From Spirochaetales bacterium (GTDB lineage Bacteria; Spirochaetota; Spirochaetia; SZUA-6; DRHE01), in assembly GCA_023136785.1 (NCBI GenBank), contig JAGLQP010000078.1:1-7778 (forward strand): a DNA stretch of 7,778 nucleotides, in the 5' to 3' direction. A program made the position numbers and the translations under genes. The stretch's first letter is position 1. Every line of letters begins with the position of its first letter. Below the pieces are notes generated by a model. That model did no database searches, was not told where the DNA came from, and saw only the letters and a list, made by a program, of their open reading frames with translations. Positions 1-7,073 of the stretch are shown here, one piece after another.

Positions 1-568
1 TTAAAGGAATAGTGGTTTGATTATATATGTCCGTTCCCACATCGTCATCATCTGCGTCAAAATCATCAACAAGAAAACGCTGAAAGTATGGATAATACCC
101 TACTTCAGAGGAATCGTAGAGAACTCCTCGTCGAGTTTCAGAGACCACTGTGACCGTAGGTGTAGGGAATATTTTTGTAATCTCTAAATTCTCCATGTCG
201 ATGTCGAAATCGACATCCCCTGCCAGTGCCAGACCGTCGATCAATGGCTTATGGACAGATGTCGCTTTGTCGCCAGGATGCGAAGAGGTCCGACGAAACC
301 CTTTTGCATTAAGCTCGCTCAACTCCGTGAGGTTGTTGTCCGGAATATCAGTTGGCAAATAGAACTTGTAGTACAGCTCGATTCCCAGATATTCCCATTC
401 TAGCGGCGCTGACTCCGTATCATTGGCCGCCGTTTTTCGGACAATAAAGGTGTTCACCGACGGCCCCAGGCTTACCGGCGGTGTAAGGTAGGGAAGATAC
501 TCCAAACCACACTGAGCCATAGTCAGCAGGCAAATGGGGAGGACTAAAACAAGTGTGAAGAGCTTGAT
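1..568 (-). CDS. Lipoprotein-like protein, N-terminal part, runs off the window
   Basis: An open minus-strand frame continues without a stop to the left edge, so the C-terminus is missing. It encodes a short basic start, a hydrophobic stretch (LFTLVLVLPICLLT), then MAQC followed by GLEYLPYLTPP. This looks like a signal peptide and a loose spirochaete-type lipobox, with the candidate lipidated Cys at 511-509; Gln at -1 is atypical. The mature part has no domain I recognise; near the edge it has an acidic run (DDFDADDDD). The start is unresolved. The first ATG (520-518) lies just before the Cys, would remove the leader, and has no Shine-Dalgarno. No ATG, GTG or TTG occurs between it and the in-frame TAG of the cyclase gene (616-614). 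I provisionally place the start at ATC 568-566, because GAG lies 6 nt upstream and the resulting leader has typical length. It is the last gene seen in the cluster and has no separate promoter that I can see. Being a real coding frame is fairly sure; the start and lipidation are not. Confidence 0.6.
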   Translation of the reverse strand, partial: MKLFTLVLVLPICLLTMAQCGLEYLPYLTPPVSLGPSVNTFIVRKTAANDTESAPLEWEYLGIELYYKFYLPTDIPDNNLTELSELNAKGFRRTSSHPGDKATSVHKPLIDGLALAGDVDFDIDMENLEITKIFPTPTVTVVSETRRGVLYDSSEVGYYPYFQRFLVDDFDADDDDVGTDIYNQTTIPL

Positions 569-613
569 TAACTTCTCAACTAAGAATAGGAGCCGGATGT
601 TAGGATCGTCGCC

Positions 614-3040
614 CTACCCTCGCCTAGTTTTCCTGTCATCCAAACGTACGGGCGGCTCCAGACCATCGATCGCGTCGATGAGCTCGTAGATCAGGACCGG
701 CTGGTTCTTGCCTTTTACTCGGATATTGTCCAACTCGCGGGCGATGACCTTGTCCCGGACCAAGCCGTAGGTATACTCACTCATGATGATGTTGGTGAAG
801 TATGACTTATTGGTTCCCTCGAGACGGGCGCCGAGGTTTACATTATCCCCGGTGAGGGTATAGTCCATTCGCTGCAGCGATCCCATGTTACCCACGAGCA
901 TGATACCTGAATTGATTCCGATTCCTATATTGAGCTTCCGTTCGGGAGGCCAACTTTCGTTGAGCTGTCTCAGCACTTCCATCTGCCGGAGCGCGCTCTG
1001 GCAGGCCAACATGGCGTGATCCTCCTGCGGCAGAGGTGCGCCCCAGAAGCACATGATTTCATCCCCAACGTATTTGTCCAGTGTTCCCTCGTACTCCAAG
1101 ATAATACCGGTCATAGCGGTCAGGTATTCGTTCAGATGGTTGACCAGGGCCTGGGGGCTCATGGTCTCCGACAGCGTTGTGAAACCGCGAATGTCGGAGA
1201 ACAGGACTGTCAGATCCTTGTTCTGACCGCCGAGCTCGGGCGGATTGTTGATGATCTGATCGACAACCCGGCGGCTGACGTACGTGCTGAACATGTCCCG
1301 GATACGACGCTTGTCCTTCTCTTCGGTCATAATTCTGTACACGATGACTGCCAGGAAGGACAAGAGCACCCCTAGAATCGGCGTGGACAGGGTGATAATC
1401 TGGTTGTACAGGTCAAAGATCAACATGACCGCGAAGAAGAAAACTACCGCAAGTACTACGGAGAGCACCAGCGACCATACCGTGGGAAGTCGCGAAGCCA
1501 TGAAGGCGGTCAATAGAGCCATTGCCAACAAGATGAGAGCGTTTGCCCACTCGGAAATGTGGTAGAGAAAGTTGTTCATCAGAATGGTGTTCAATGCGTT
1601 GGCATGGATCTCTACACCGAACATCAGTCCGTAGGGGGTCGTTTTCTCGTCTTCCGCTATACCCTTGGAGAACGGTCCTACCATGAGGATCTTGTTGCCC
1701 ACCGCCATGGTCCGAGGCCAGCGAGCCGGATCCGGGTTTGGCACTCTAGAGGCATAGCCGGCGAAGGATCGCACGGGAAAGGTCTGGTGTCCCCGAGGAG
1801 AGGCACTGGAGGCGATTCCCATGTAGTTGATCAACAGCTGAGCCCTGTCGTTGATCGGGATCCTGATCTCATCCATAGGCTTTGTAACCGCCGGTCGTAC
1901 AACGTTGCTCTCCTCGTCCAGAACCGCGGGCTTTACAAGCAGCTGGTATGGCTCCCAGCTCTGGGTCTCGATGTTGAACTGTTGGGGAGAGGGAATCCGG
2001 ACGTGCTTGCCTAGGACAACCTCGATATCCGACAGATCCTTGTTGAAATACTCGAGGGCCAGGGCCAGGGTGATCGCCGGAAGAAAGCTGTCCCGGTACT
2101 TTCGTACCACGTGGTAGTAGCGGTCCGGCTGCTTATCGTTGTCCGTGTCCTCCGCCTTCAGTGGTGCTTTCATTTCCATGGTCCTGCGCAGATTCTCGAT
2201 ACCCTGTTCGGTCAGCGGATAGGGAACATCGTGGTAGACCTCTTCGGTGTCGATCCAGACCAACCGGGTAAAGTTCTTGCGCTCCTCCTCGGTGAGGCTT
2301 CCGGGGGTAAGATCGTCCAAGGGAATTTCTTCCAGGAGAACGGCGGATTTCAAGACCATAGGCTGTTTTCGGTAAACCTGATCGTCGTCCTCGACGAAAT
2401 TGGGGTGTCCATACCCATGAGCCGCCCGGGCATACGGCTTCAATGACGGGTAAATACCGTACAGGGTTTCCACTTGGGTCCAATCACCTTCAAGTTTGGT
2501 GATCTTTCCGAAACGTTCGTACAGAATATCCTGCCGCTCGAAGTACTCCCGCTCCGTCCCCGCCGGATTCGGCACTCGGGTTAAAACCGACTCGAGGAAT
2601 ACCCGCTGGTTGAAAGCAATGCTCTGTACCATGATCACGTCATGTTCCGGTACCGAAGGCTCGATGAAGAAAATATCGAGGAACAAGGCCCGCTCCCGTT
2701 CATTCTGGTTTCTGATCTTGGCGAACGTGTTGATCAGATTCGCTTCTGTATAGCGCGGAAAAGGCCAGCGTCCGAATATGCCCAGGCTCTTGTCGTCGAT
2801 GCCTATGATCAGGATGTCGGGGGATATCTTTGGATTCCGCTGTTCGACAGTCACTCCCTCCTGGATCCGCGTGCGGCGGGTGAAGTTTTTCAAGCGGAAG
2901 TTGAAATCCAGTACATTTAGCTCCAGGTTCGAGATCAGGACGGTCTGAGTGGATAGGATAAGAAGCAGAGCGAATACGAGTGCACCTATGATCAGGCCGA
3001 AATACTTGGTTTCAAAGAATCTGGAGCTTTTCTTCGCCAT
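614..3040 (-). CDS. CHASE2-domain class III adenylate cyclase, membrane receptor type
   Basis: An 808-residue cyclase predicted to make cAMP from ATP in the cytosol under control of an extracytoplasmic sensor. Layout: one N-terminal membrane helix (about 14-36), a large CHASE2 region (about 40-495), three closely spaced helices (about 498-516, 521-543, 548-570), a short linker, then the catalytic domain (about 605-790). Catalytic residues are present: metal-binding Asp616 (LFSDIRGFT) and Asp660 (DKYVGDE), and the transition-state pair Asn735 and Arg739 (NVNLGARLE). The purine-selecting pair appears to be Lys655 and Thr728, as in class IIIb cyclases, which favours ATP over GTP. The CHASE2 region is long and contains an acidic DTDNDKQPD loop at 298-306. 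The ATG follows a very strong Shine-Dalgarno and begins 14 nt after the TPR gene, implying co-transcription. The CHASE2 ligand is unknown. Guanylate cyclase activity is less likely. Confidence 0.93.
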   Translation of the reverse strand: MAKKSSRFFETKYFGLIIGALVFALLLILSTQTVLISNLELNVLDFNFRLKNFTRRTRIQEGVTVEQRNPKISPDILIIGIDDKSLGIFGRWPFPRYTEANLINTFAKIRNQNERERALFLDIFFIEPSVPEHDVIMVQSIAFNQRVFLESVLTRVPNPAGTEREYFERQDILYERFGKITKLEGDWTQVETLYGIYPSLKPYARAAHGYGHPNFVEDDDQVYRKQPMVLKSAVLLEEIPLDDLTPGSLTEEERKNFTRLVWIDTEEVYHDVPYPLTEQGIENLRRTMEMKAPLKAEDTDNDKQPDRYYHVVRKYRDSFLPAITLALALEYFNKDLSDIEVVLGKHVRIPSPQQFNIETQSWEPYQLLVKPAVLDEESNVVRPAVTKPMDEIRIPINDRAQLLINYMGIASSASPRGHQTFPVRSFAGYASRVPNPDPARWPRTMAVGNKILMVGPFSKGIAEDEKTTPYGLMFGVEIHANALNTILMNNFLYHISEWANALILLAMALLTAFMASRLPTVWSLVLSVVLAVVFFFAVMLIFDLYNQIITLSTPILGVLLSFLAVIVYRIMTEEKDKRRIRDMFSTYVSRRVVDQIINNPPELGGQNKDLTVLFSDIRGFTTLSETMSPQALVNHLNEYLTAMTGIILEYEGTLDKYVGDEIMCFWGAPLPQEDHAMLACQSALRQMEVLRQLNESWPPERKLNIGIGINSGIMLVGNMGSLQRMDYTLTGDNVNLGARLEGTNKSYFTNIIMSEYTYGLVRDKVIARELDNIRVKGKNQPVLIYELIDAIDGLEPPVRLDDRKTRRG

Positions 3041-3045
3041 GGAAG

Positions 3046-3054
3046 ACCTCCTCC
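3046..3054 (-). promoter_or_regulatory. Strong ribosome binding site of the cyclase gene
   Basis: The minus strand reads GGAGGAGGT, ending 5 nt before the ATG at 3040. It sits immediately downstream of the TAG stop of the TPR gene. It is the best Shine-Dalgarno in the window and fixes the cyclase start. Confidence 0.85.
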
Positions 3055-3771
3055 CTACTGGGCTATCTTACCCTGGACTTTGAGCTCGATTATACGATTT
3101 CGACCCATCTTTGTCCAATTGCTCAACGGATACCCGTCCTCCAGGCGGTCGTACAGCTGAAATGCGCTTTCATAGTCCTCCTGAGCCTCGTAGAAGCGCC
3201 CCAAAGAGAACAGAGCGTGGGGTACCAAGAAGCTCTCCTCATGCTTTTCTACCAAAATCTGATAGGCCGCAATAGCCTGATCCAGATCATCCATCTGGTC
3301 GTAGGCAACACCGGCGTTGAACAGGCTCAGAGGTGCCAGGTAGGATTTCGGAAAGGATTCTGCTACGCTTGAGTAGCTCTCCGCGGCCTCCTGCCACTGC
3401 TCGTTTTCGAAGGCCAAATTCGCCCGTATAAAGCGGGCTCTTTGGGCTGCATACTGCCTGGGATATCGTTTCAGTATCTGATCGATCAGCTCACCCAGTT
3501 CCTGTTGGATCGAGCTCTTCACCGATTCGTCGCTTTCACCCAGCCATTGTTCGTACATACTTCCGGCGCGTTCAGCCATCAGAGCGGATCGTTCCTGGGT
3601 TCGTTTGTTCCACTCCGACCAGCCAAAGTACACGACTACAAACAGGACCAGAGCAATCAATATGACCAATAATACGATACGGTATTTTTGAAGAAAAACA
3701 GCCAGCCGCTCAACAAACCGAGACTTGGCTTCAATACTTCTTGTTTTACTTTCACTCTCCGAGCTCAACAT
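3055..3771 (-). CDS. Membrane-anchored TPR protein, YfgM-like
   Basis: A 238-residue protein with a short charged N-terminus, one strong membrane helix (about 32-50, RIVLLVILIALVLFVVVYFG) and a soluble helical region. The soluble part carries about three tetratricopeptide units (roughly 109-142, 145-178 and 183-216), with typical features such as ALFSLGRFYEAQEDYESAFQLYDRL. The architecture of N-terminal anchor plus TPRs matches the YfgM/TPR_21 group, whose E. coli member is an ancillary partner of the SecYEG translocon and PpiD. By that precedent the TPR domain would face the periplasm and help protein export or envelope assembly, but this is inference from architecture only. BamD-like or other TPR scaffolds are alternatives, although BamD is a lipoprotein and no lipobox is present here. 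The ATG has a good Shine-Dalgarno. It is separated from the upstream regulator by 74 nt and from the downstream cyclase by 14 nt. Confidence 0.85.
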   Translation of the reverse strand: MLSSESESKTRSIEAKSRFVERLAVFLQKYRIVLLVILIALVLFVVVYFGWSEWNKRTQERSALMAERAGSMYEQWLGESDESVKSSIQQELGELIDQILKRYPRQYAAQRARFIRANLAFENEQWQEAAESYSSVAESFPKSYLAPLSLFNAGVAYDQMDDLDQAIAAYQILVEKHEESFLVPHALFSLGRFYEAQEDYESAFQLYDRLEDGYPLSNWTKMGRNRIIELKVQGKIAQ

Positions 3772-3845
3772 AGGCGTTCTCCCTCTATCGATTGGCGATC
3801 GTCGAAAGACTTCACACGATCAAAACACCGGTGTGTCCCTTCCCC
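3772..3845 (-). other. 74-nt intergenic gap, largest in the cluster
   Basis: The only gap above 20 nt between genes here. On the minus strand it carries a perfect 10-bp palindrome ACACCGGTGT (3823-3832), an overlapping CACAC/GTGTG inverted pair, and the TPR gene Shine-Dalgarno. I see no convincing -35/-10 pair, no -24/-12 sigma-54 box and no hairpin followed by a T-run. It could hold a weak internal promoter or a processing site, or be a simple spacer. Confidence 0.3.
3779..3783 (-). promoter_or_regulatory. Ribosome binding site of the TPR gene
   Basis: The minus strand reads GAGGGAGA before the ATG at 3771, with the GGGAG core 7 nt upstream. It supports this start and translation independent of the upstream gene. 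Confidence 0.7.
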
Positions 3846-5354
3846 TCAGCGATTGATTTTCAGCTCCTTGATCAATCGAGATAGGTAGGTGCGCTGGATT
3901 CCCAGCAGCTTCGATGTTTTGGTCTGATTCCAACGATTCATTTCGAGAATTTGTCGAATGTAGTGTTTTTTAAATATATTGACGGCCTCTTTCATAGATC
4001 TGCCGCTATACTCGTCTTCGGCACTTTCCGATATTTTGTCCAGAATAAATACATCCGGGGTAATTGCATCGGCCTGAGTGATTACTACGGCCCGTTCTAC
4101 CGCGTTCTCCAGTTCCCGCACATTTCCCGGCCAGGAATAGGAGAGAAGGACCTCCAGTGCTTCCGGTGCGAAGCCTTTGATCTGCTTCTTGATCTCCCTG
4201 TTGAAGCGCTTCAAAAAAAACTCCGCCAACAGCGGTATATCCTCTCTCCGTTCCCGCAGGGGCGGTATATAGATCGGGAGCACGTTCAGCCGGTAGTAGA
4301 GATCCGCCCGGAATCTTCCGCTCTCCACCTCTTTTTCAATATCTCTGTTGGTAGCGGCGATGATGCGGACATCGACCTTGAGAGGCTCTGACCCTCCCAC
4401 GCGTTCAAACATCCGGTGCTGGATCACCCTGAGCAGCTTGACCTGCAGGTTCAGCGGGAGATCAACAATTTCATCGAGAAATATGGTGCCGCTGTCTGCA
4501 AGTTCGAACCTGCCGCGGCGGTCGTTGCCGGCGCCGGTGAACGCTCCCTTCACGTGCCCGAAGAGCTCGCTTTCCAGAAGGCCCTCCGGAAGGGCAGCAC
4601 AGTTCACCCGAATCAATGGGTTGTTGCAGCGCGGGCTATGTAGATGGATCTGTTCGGCAAAAAGCTCCTTCCCTACCCCACTTTCTCCCAACAGCAGCAC
4701 CGAAGAATCGGCCTTGGCGGCCCGCAGCGCGATATCCAACTTTTCCTTGATCGCCTTGCTTTCACCAATAAAGGTGTGATATCCCTTGTCCGTCTGGATC
4801 TCGTCCTGTAGGAGTGTAACCTCCTCCTGTACCTTCTGCATAGAACGGGAGTTCTGAATCGCGATTGCGGCCTGGGTGGCAAAGATCTCCAGCCATTCCA
4901 GATCCTCTTCGGTAAAGCTCCCGCCGTCGAATTTGTTGATGATTTCAATCACTCCAACGCATCGCTCTTTCACCCGCATGGGAACGGCGAGGATCGATTT
5001 CGTCGGGAAATTGATCTTTTTGCTGATGTCGGAAAAAAAACGTGTATCCGACTCGACGTCGTTCACGATCAGGGATCTGTTGTTGGCCGCCACCCACCCG
5101 GCGATTCCTTCGCCCATACTTAGAGAGAAACGCTGCACCTCAGGACCTTTTGTCCCTAAGGCGATTTCAAAGTACAGTTTATTGTTCTCCGGATTGACGA
5201 GCAGCAGAGACGAAGCATCCGCCTCCATCAGGCGGGTGGCTGATTCGATGATAGTCTTGAGCAGCTCTTTGCCGCCGGAATGCTCAGAATTGATCAGTGC
5301 GTTTAGTTCTATGAGGGTTTCAAATTTGTTGCGATCGATTGCAGATTTCAACAT
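3846..5354 (-). CDS. GAF-domain sigma-54-dependent transcriptional activator
   Basis: A 502-residue enhancer-binding protein that should activate RpoN (sigma-54) promoters by ATP hydrolysis. Domain order: N-terminal GAF sensor (about 10-168), a helical linker (about 170-190), an AAA+ sigma-54 interaction domain (about 193-435) and a C-terminal Fis-type helix-turn-helix (about 465-500, with [21 protein letters not shown]). Key motifs are intact: Walker A GESGVGKE at 223-230, the sigma-54 contact loop GAFTGA at 270-275, Walker B GTIFLDE at 289-295, AATNRD at 333-338, the FRADLYYRL arginine region at 348-356 and [10 protein letters not shown] at 408-417. There is no receiver domain, so it is NifA/FhlA-like and probably ligand-controlled rather than phosphorylated. 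The GAF ligand cannot be told. It starts 18 nt after rpsA with a poor Shine-Dalgarno (CGGGGCC), so translational coupling to rpsA is plausible. I found no clear -24/-12 promoter for it to act on in the gaps here. Confidence 0.95.
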   Translation of the reverse strand: MLKSAIDRNKFETLIELNALINSEHSGGKELLKTIIESATRLMEADASSLLLVNPENNKLYFEIALGTKGPEVQRFSLSMGEGIAGWVAANNRSLIVNDVESDTRFFSDISKKINFPTKSILAVPMRVKERCVGVIEIINKFDGGSFTEEDLEWLEIFATQAAIAIQNSRSMQKVQEEVTLLQDEIQTDKGYHTFIGESKAIKEKLDIALRAAKADSSVLLLGESGVGKELFAEQIHLHSPRCNNPLIRVNCAALPEGLLESELFGHVKGAFTGAGNDRRGRFELADSGTIFLDEIVDLPLNLQVKLLRVIQHRMFERVGGSEPLKVDVRIIAATNRDIEKEVESGRFRADLYYRLNVLPIYIPPLRERREDIPLLAEFFLKRFNREIKKQIKGFAPEALEVLLSYSWPGNVRELENAVERAVVITQADAITPDVFILDKISESAEDEYSGRSMKEAVNIFKKHYIRQILEMNRWNQTKTSKLLGIQRTYLSRLIKELKINR

Positions 5355-5372
5355 GGGCTGGGGAGGCCCCGA

Positions 5373-7073
5373 TCAGTCCTTGCTCTTGTCTTTTATGAAA
5401 TCAGCGAGGGTTGCTTTCTCCTCTACGGAATCGTCGTGGATGTACTGTACCATGGTTTCCTGCTGCATCCGTCTTGTGTATTCCCGAATGGACAGGCCCA
5501 GTTTTTGTCTATCGACGTTGATATCCATAACAACGGCCTTTACCGTATCCCCGACCTTGTAGCGTTCGGAAATGTCATCGATTGACTCGGTGCTCGGTTC
5601 GAAAAGATTCGACTTGTTCACCAGTCCTTCGATGTCTCCCTGAACTTTCACAAAAAATCCGAAATCCGTAATACTGGTGATTTCCCCTTCGATGACACTT
5701 CCCCGCCGAAAAGCTTTGGCTAAAGATCGCCAGGGATCTTCTGTGAGTTGTTTGACTCCGAGCTTGATCCGTTGATTTTCTTTGTCCAGATCGATGATCA
5801 TGGCCTCGATCTCGTCTCCCTGGTTGTAAAGAGCTGAGGGGTGTTTGGGTCTCTTGGCCCAGGACATGTCGTCGAGGTGCAGCAGGCCGTCGATTCCTTC
5901 TTCTACCTCAAGAAAGGCTCCAAAATTCGTGATGTTCTTGATCTTCCGTTTCAGGCGCATGCCCACCGGGTATCGGTTGTCGATGTCATCCCAGGGATTG
6001 GGCAATACCTGCTTCAGACCCAGAGAAAGCTTGCCCTGCTGGATGTCATAGGATAGAATTTTAGTTTCCACGATATCATTTACTTGAAGTAATTCTTTAG
6101 GATGTCTGATTTTTTTTACCCATGACATCTCTGAAATATGAGCCAGGCCTTCGATTCCCTCTTCGATCTCGATAAAAGCACCAAAATCGGTCAGTTTCGT
6201 GACCTTCCCTTTGACCACGTCACCATTTTGGTAGTGGTCTTCAAAATGAGTCCAGGGATCTTCCGAGAAATGCTTCAGGCTTAAGTTGATCTTCCTCTCT
6301 TCCGGATCGAGACGGATAACCTTCACCTTTATGGTATCGCCGATCGCCACGATTCCCTTGGGGGAGTTTACATGTCCCCAGCTCATGTCGTTGATATGGA
6401 GGAGACCGTCAAATCCTCCCAGATCGATAAAAGCCCCGAAGGAGGTAAATGTCTTGACGATACCCTCCACCTCGTCACCGATCGCAGTATTCTGGAAGAA
6501 CTCTTCTCTCTTTCTGTTGTTCTCGTTCTCCAGCCAATCCCTTCTGTTGACAACGATATTGACCTTGCCGTGATGATAGAGCCGTTCAATGTAAAATGCG
6601 GTCGTTAGGCCGACATACCCGTCAGGATCCGTTACCCGTGGAATATCGGTCTTGGACAGCGGTAAAAAGGCCGTTATATCATTTCCCAGATCCGCCTCAA
6701 AACCTCCCTTAATCCGTCTGGCAATCGAGCCCGGGACCGGTTCATGCCGGTCAAAGGCGATTCGAAGGTTTTTCCAGAACAGCTTCTCATCCGCCTTCTT
6801 CTTGGATACTATTACTTCTCCGCGACGGCTCTCCCGACTGAGCAGGATTACGTATACCGTATCCCCGATGGCTGGGGGTTCTTCGAACTCATCGATCGGG
6901 ATCTTGCCTTCCGATTTAAGACCTACGTCAACATATACAAACTCGCCGTCGACCTCCACGATTTGCCCGGGCAACATCTGGCCTTCTGCAACTTGGGCAA
7001 GGGTTTGCATGTATTCTTCGCGCAGACGCTGCTCAATGAATTCATCAGCGTTGTTCATTTTTTCAGAGTTCAT
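5373..7073 (-). CDS. rpsA: 30S ribosomal protein S1
   Basis: A 566-residue S1 protein that binds mRNA and helps the 30S subunit initiate on structured or weak leaders. Six S1 (OB-fold) domains can be laid out: about 33-92, 112-177, 198-267, 285-354, 371-441 and 457-529. Domains 3-6 carry the RNA-binding signature (SFGAF, DFGAF, NFGAF, DFGFF, each followed by a GLLHI/GLAHI-type motif), and domains 3-5 add an MSW. Domains 1 and 2 are diverged, as expected for the ribosome-docking part, and the length matches six-domain S1 of Gram-negative type bacteria (E. coli 557). The ATG at 7073 overlaps the end of cmk by 11 nt. A second in-frame ATG is at 7058. Neither has a good Shine-Dalgarno, which is also common for rpsA elsewhere and suggests coupling to cmk translation. 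It is very likely essential. Confidence 0.97.
   Translation of the reverse strand: MNSEKMNNADEFIEQRLREEYMQTLAQVAEGQMLPGQIVEVDGEFVYVDVGLKSEGKIPIDEFEEPPAIGDTVYVILLSRESRRGEVIVSKKKADEKLFWKNLRIAFDRHEPVPGSIARRIKGGFEADLGNDITAFLPLSKTDIPRVTDPDGYVGLTTAFYIERLYHHGKVNIVVNRRDWLENENNRKREEFFQNTAIGDEVEGIVKTFTSFGAFIDLGGFDGLLHINDMSWGHVNSPKGIVAIGDTIKVKVIRLDPEERKINLSLKHFSEDPWTHFEDHYQNGDVVKGKVTKLTDFGAFIEIEEGIEGLAHISEMSWVKKIRHPKELLQVNDIVETKILSYDIQQGKLSLGLKQVLPNPWDDIDNRYPVGMRLKRKIKNITNFGAFLEVEEGIDGLLHLDDMSWAKRPKHPSALYNQGDEIEAMIIDLDKENQRIKLGVKQLTEDPWRSLAKAFRRGSVIEGEITSITDFGFFVKVQGDIEGLVNKSNLFEPSTESIDDISERYKVGDTVKAVVMDINVDRQKLGLSIREYTRRMQQETMVQYIHDDSVEEKATLADFIKDKSKD

Noticed and set aside
1559..2014. 151-codon plus-strand open frame opposite the cyclase CHASE2 region
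   Set aside because: Shadow of the 808-residue cyclase gene, with no motif and no ribosome binding site that would support it.
5358..5368. Short GGGGCCTCCCC inverted repeat before the activator start, possible hairpin
   Set aside because: Only a 4-bp stem with a 3-nt loop and no T-run; too small to call a terminator or a translation switch.
4876..5562. 228-codon plus-strand open frame opposite the activator and the end of rpsA
   Set aside because: Antisense shadow of a clear GAF domain and S1 coding region; low-complexity Ser/Ile/Arg translation with no recognisable family.
5373..6480. Repeated segments within rpsA (recurring FGAF and MSW coding blocks)
   Set aside because: They are explained by the tandem S1 domains of the protein, not by DNA-level repeats.
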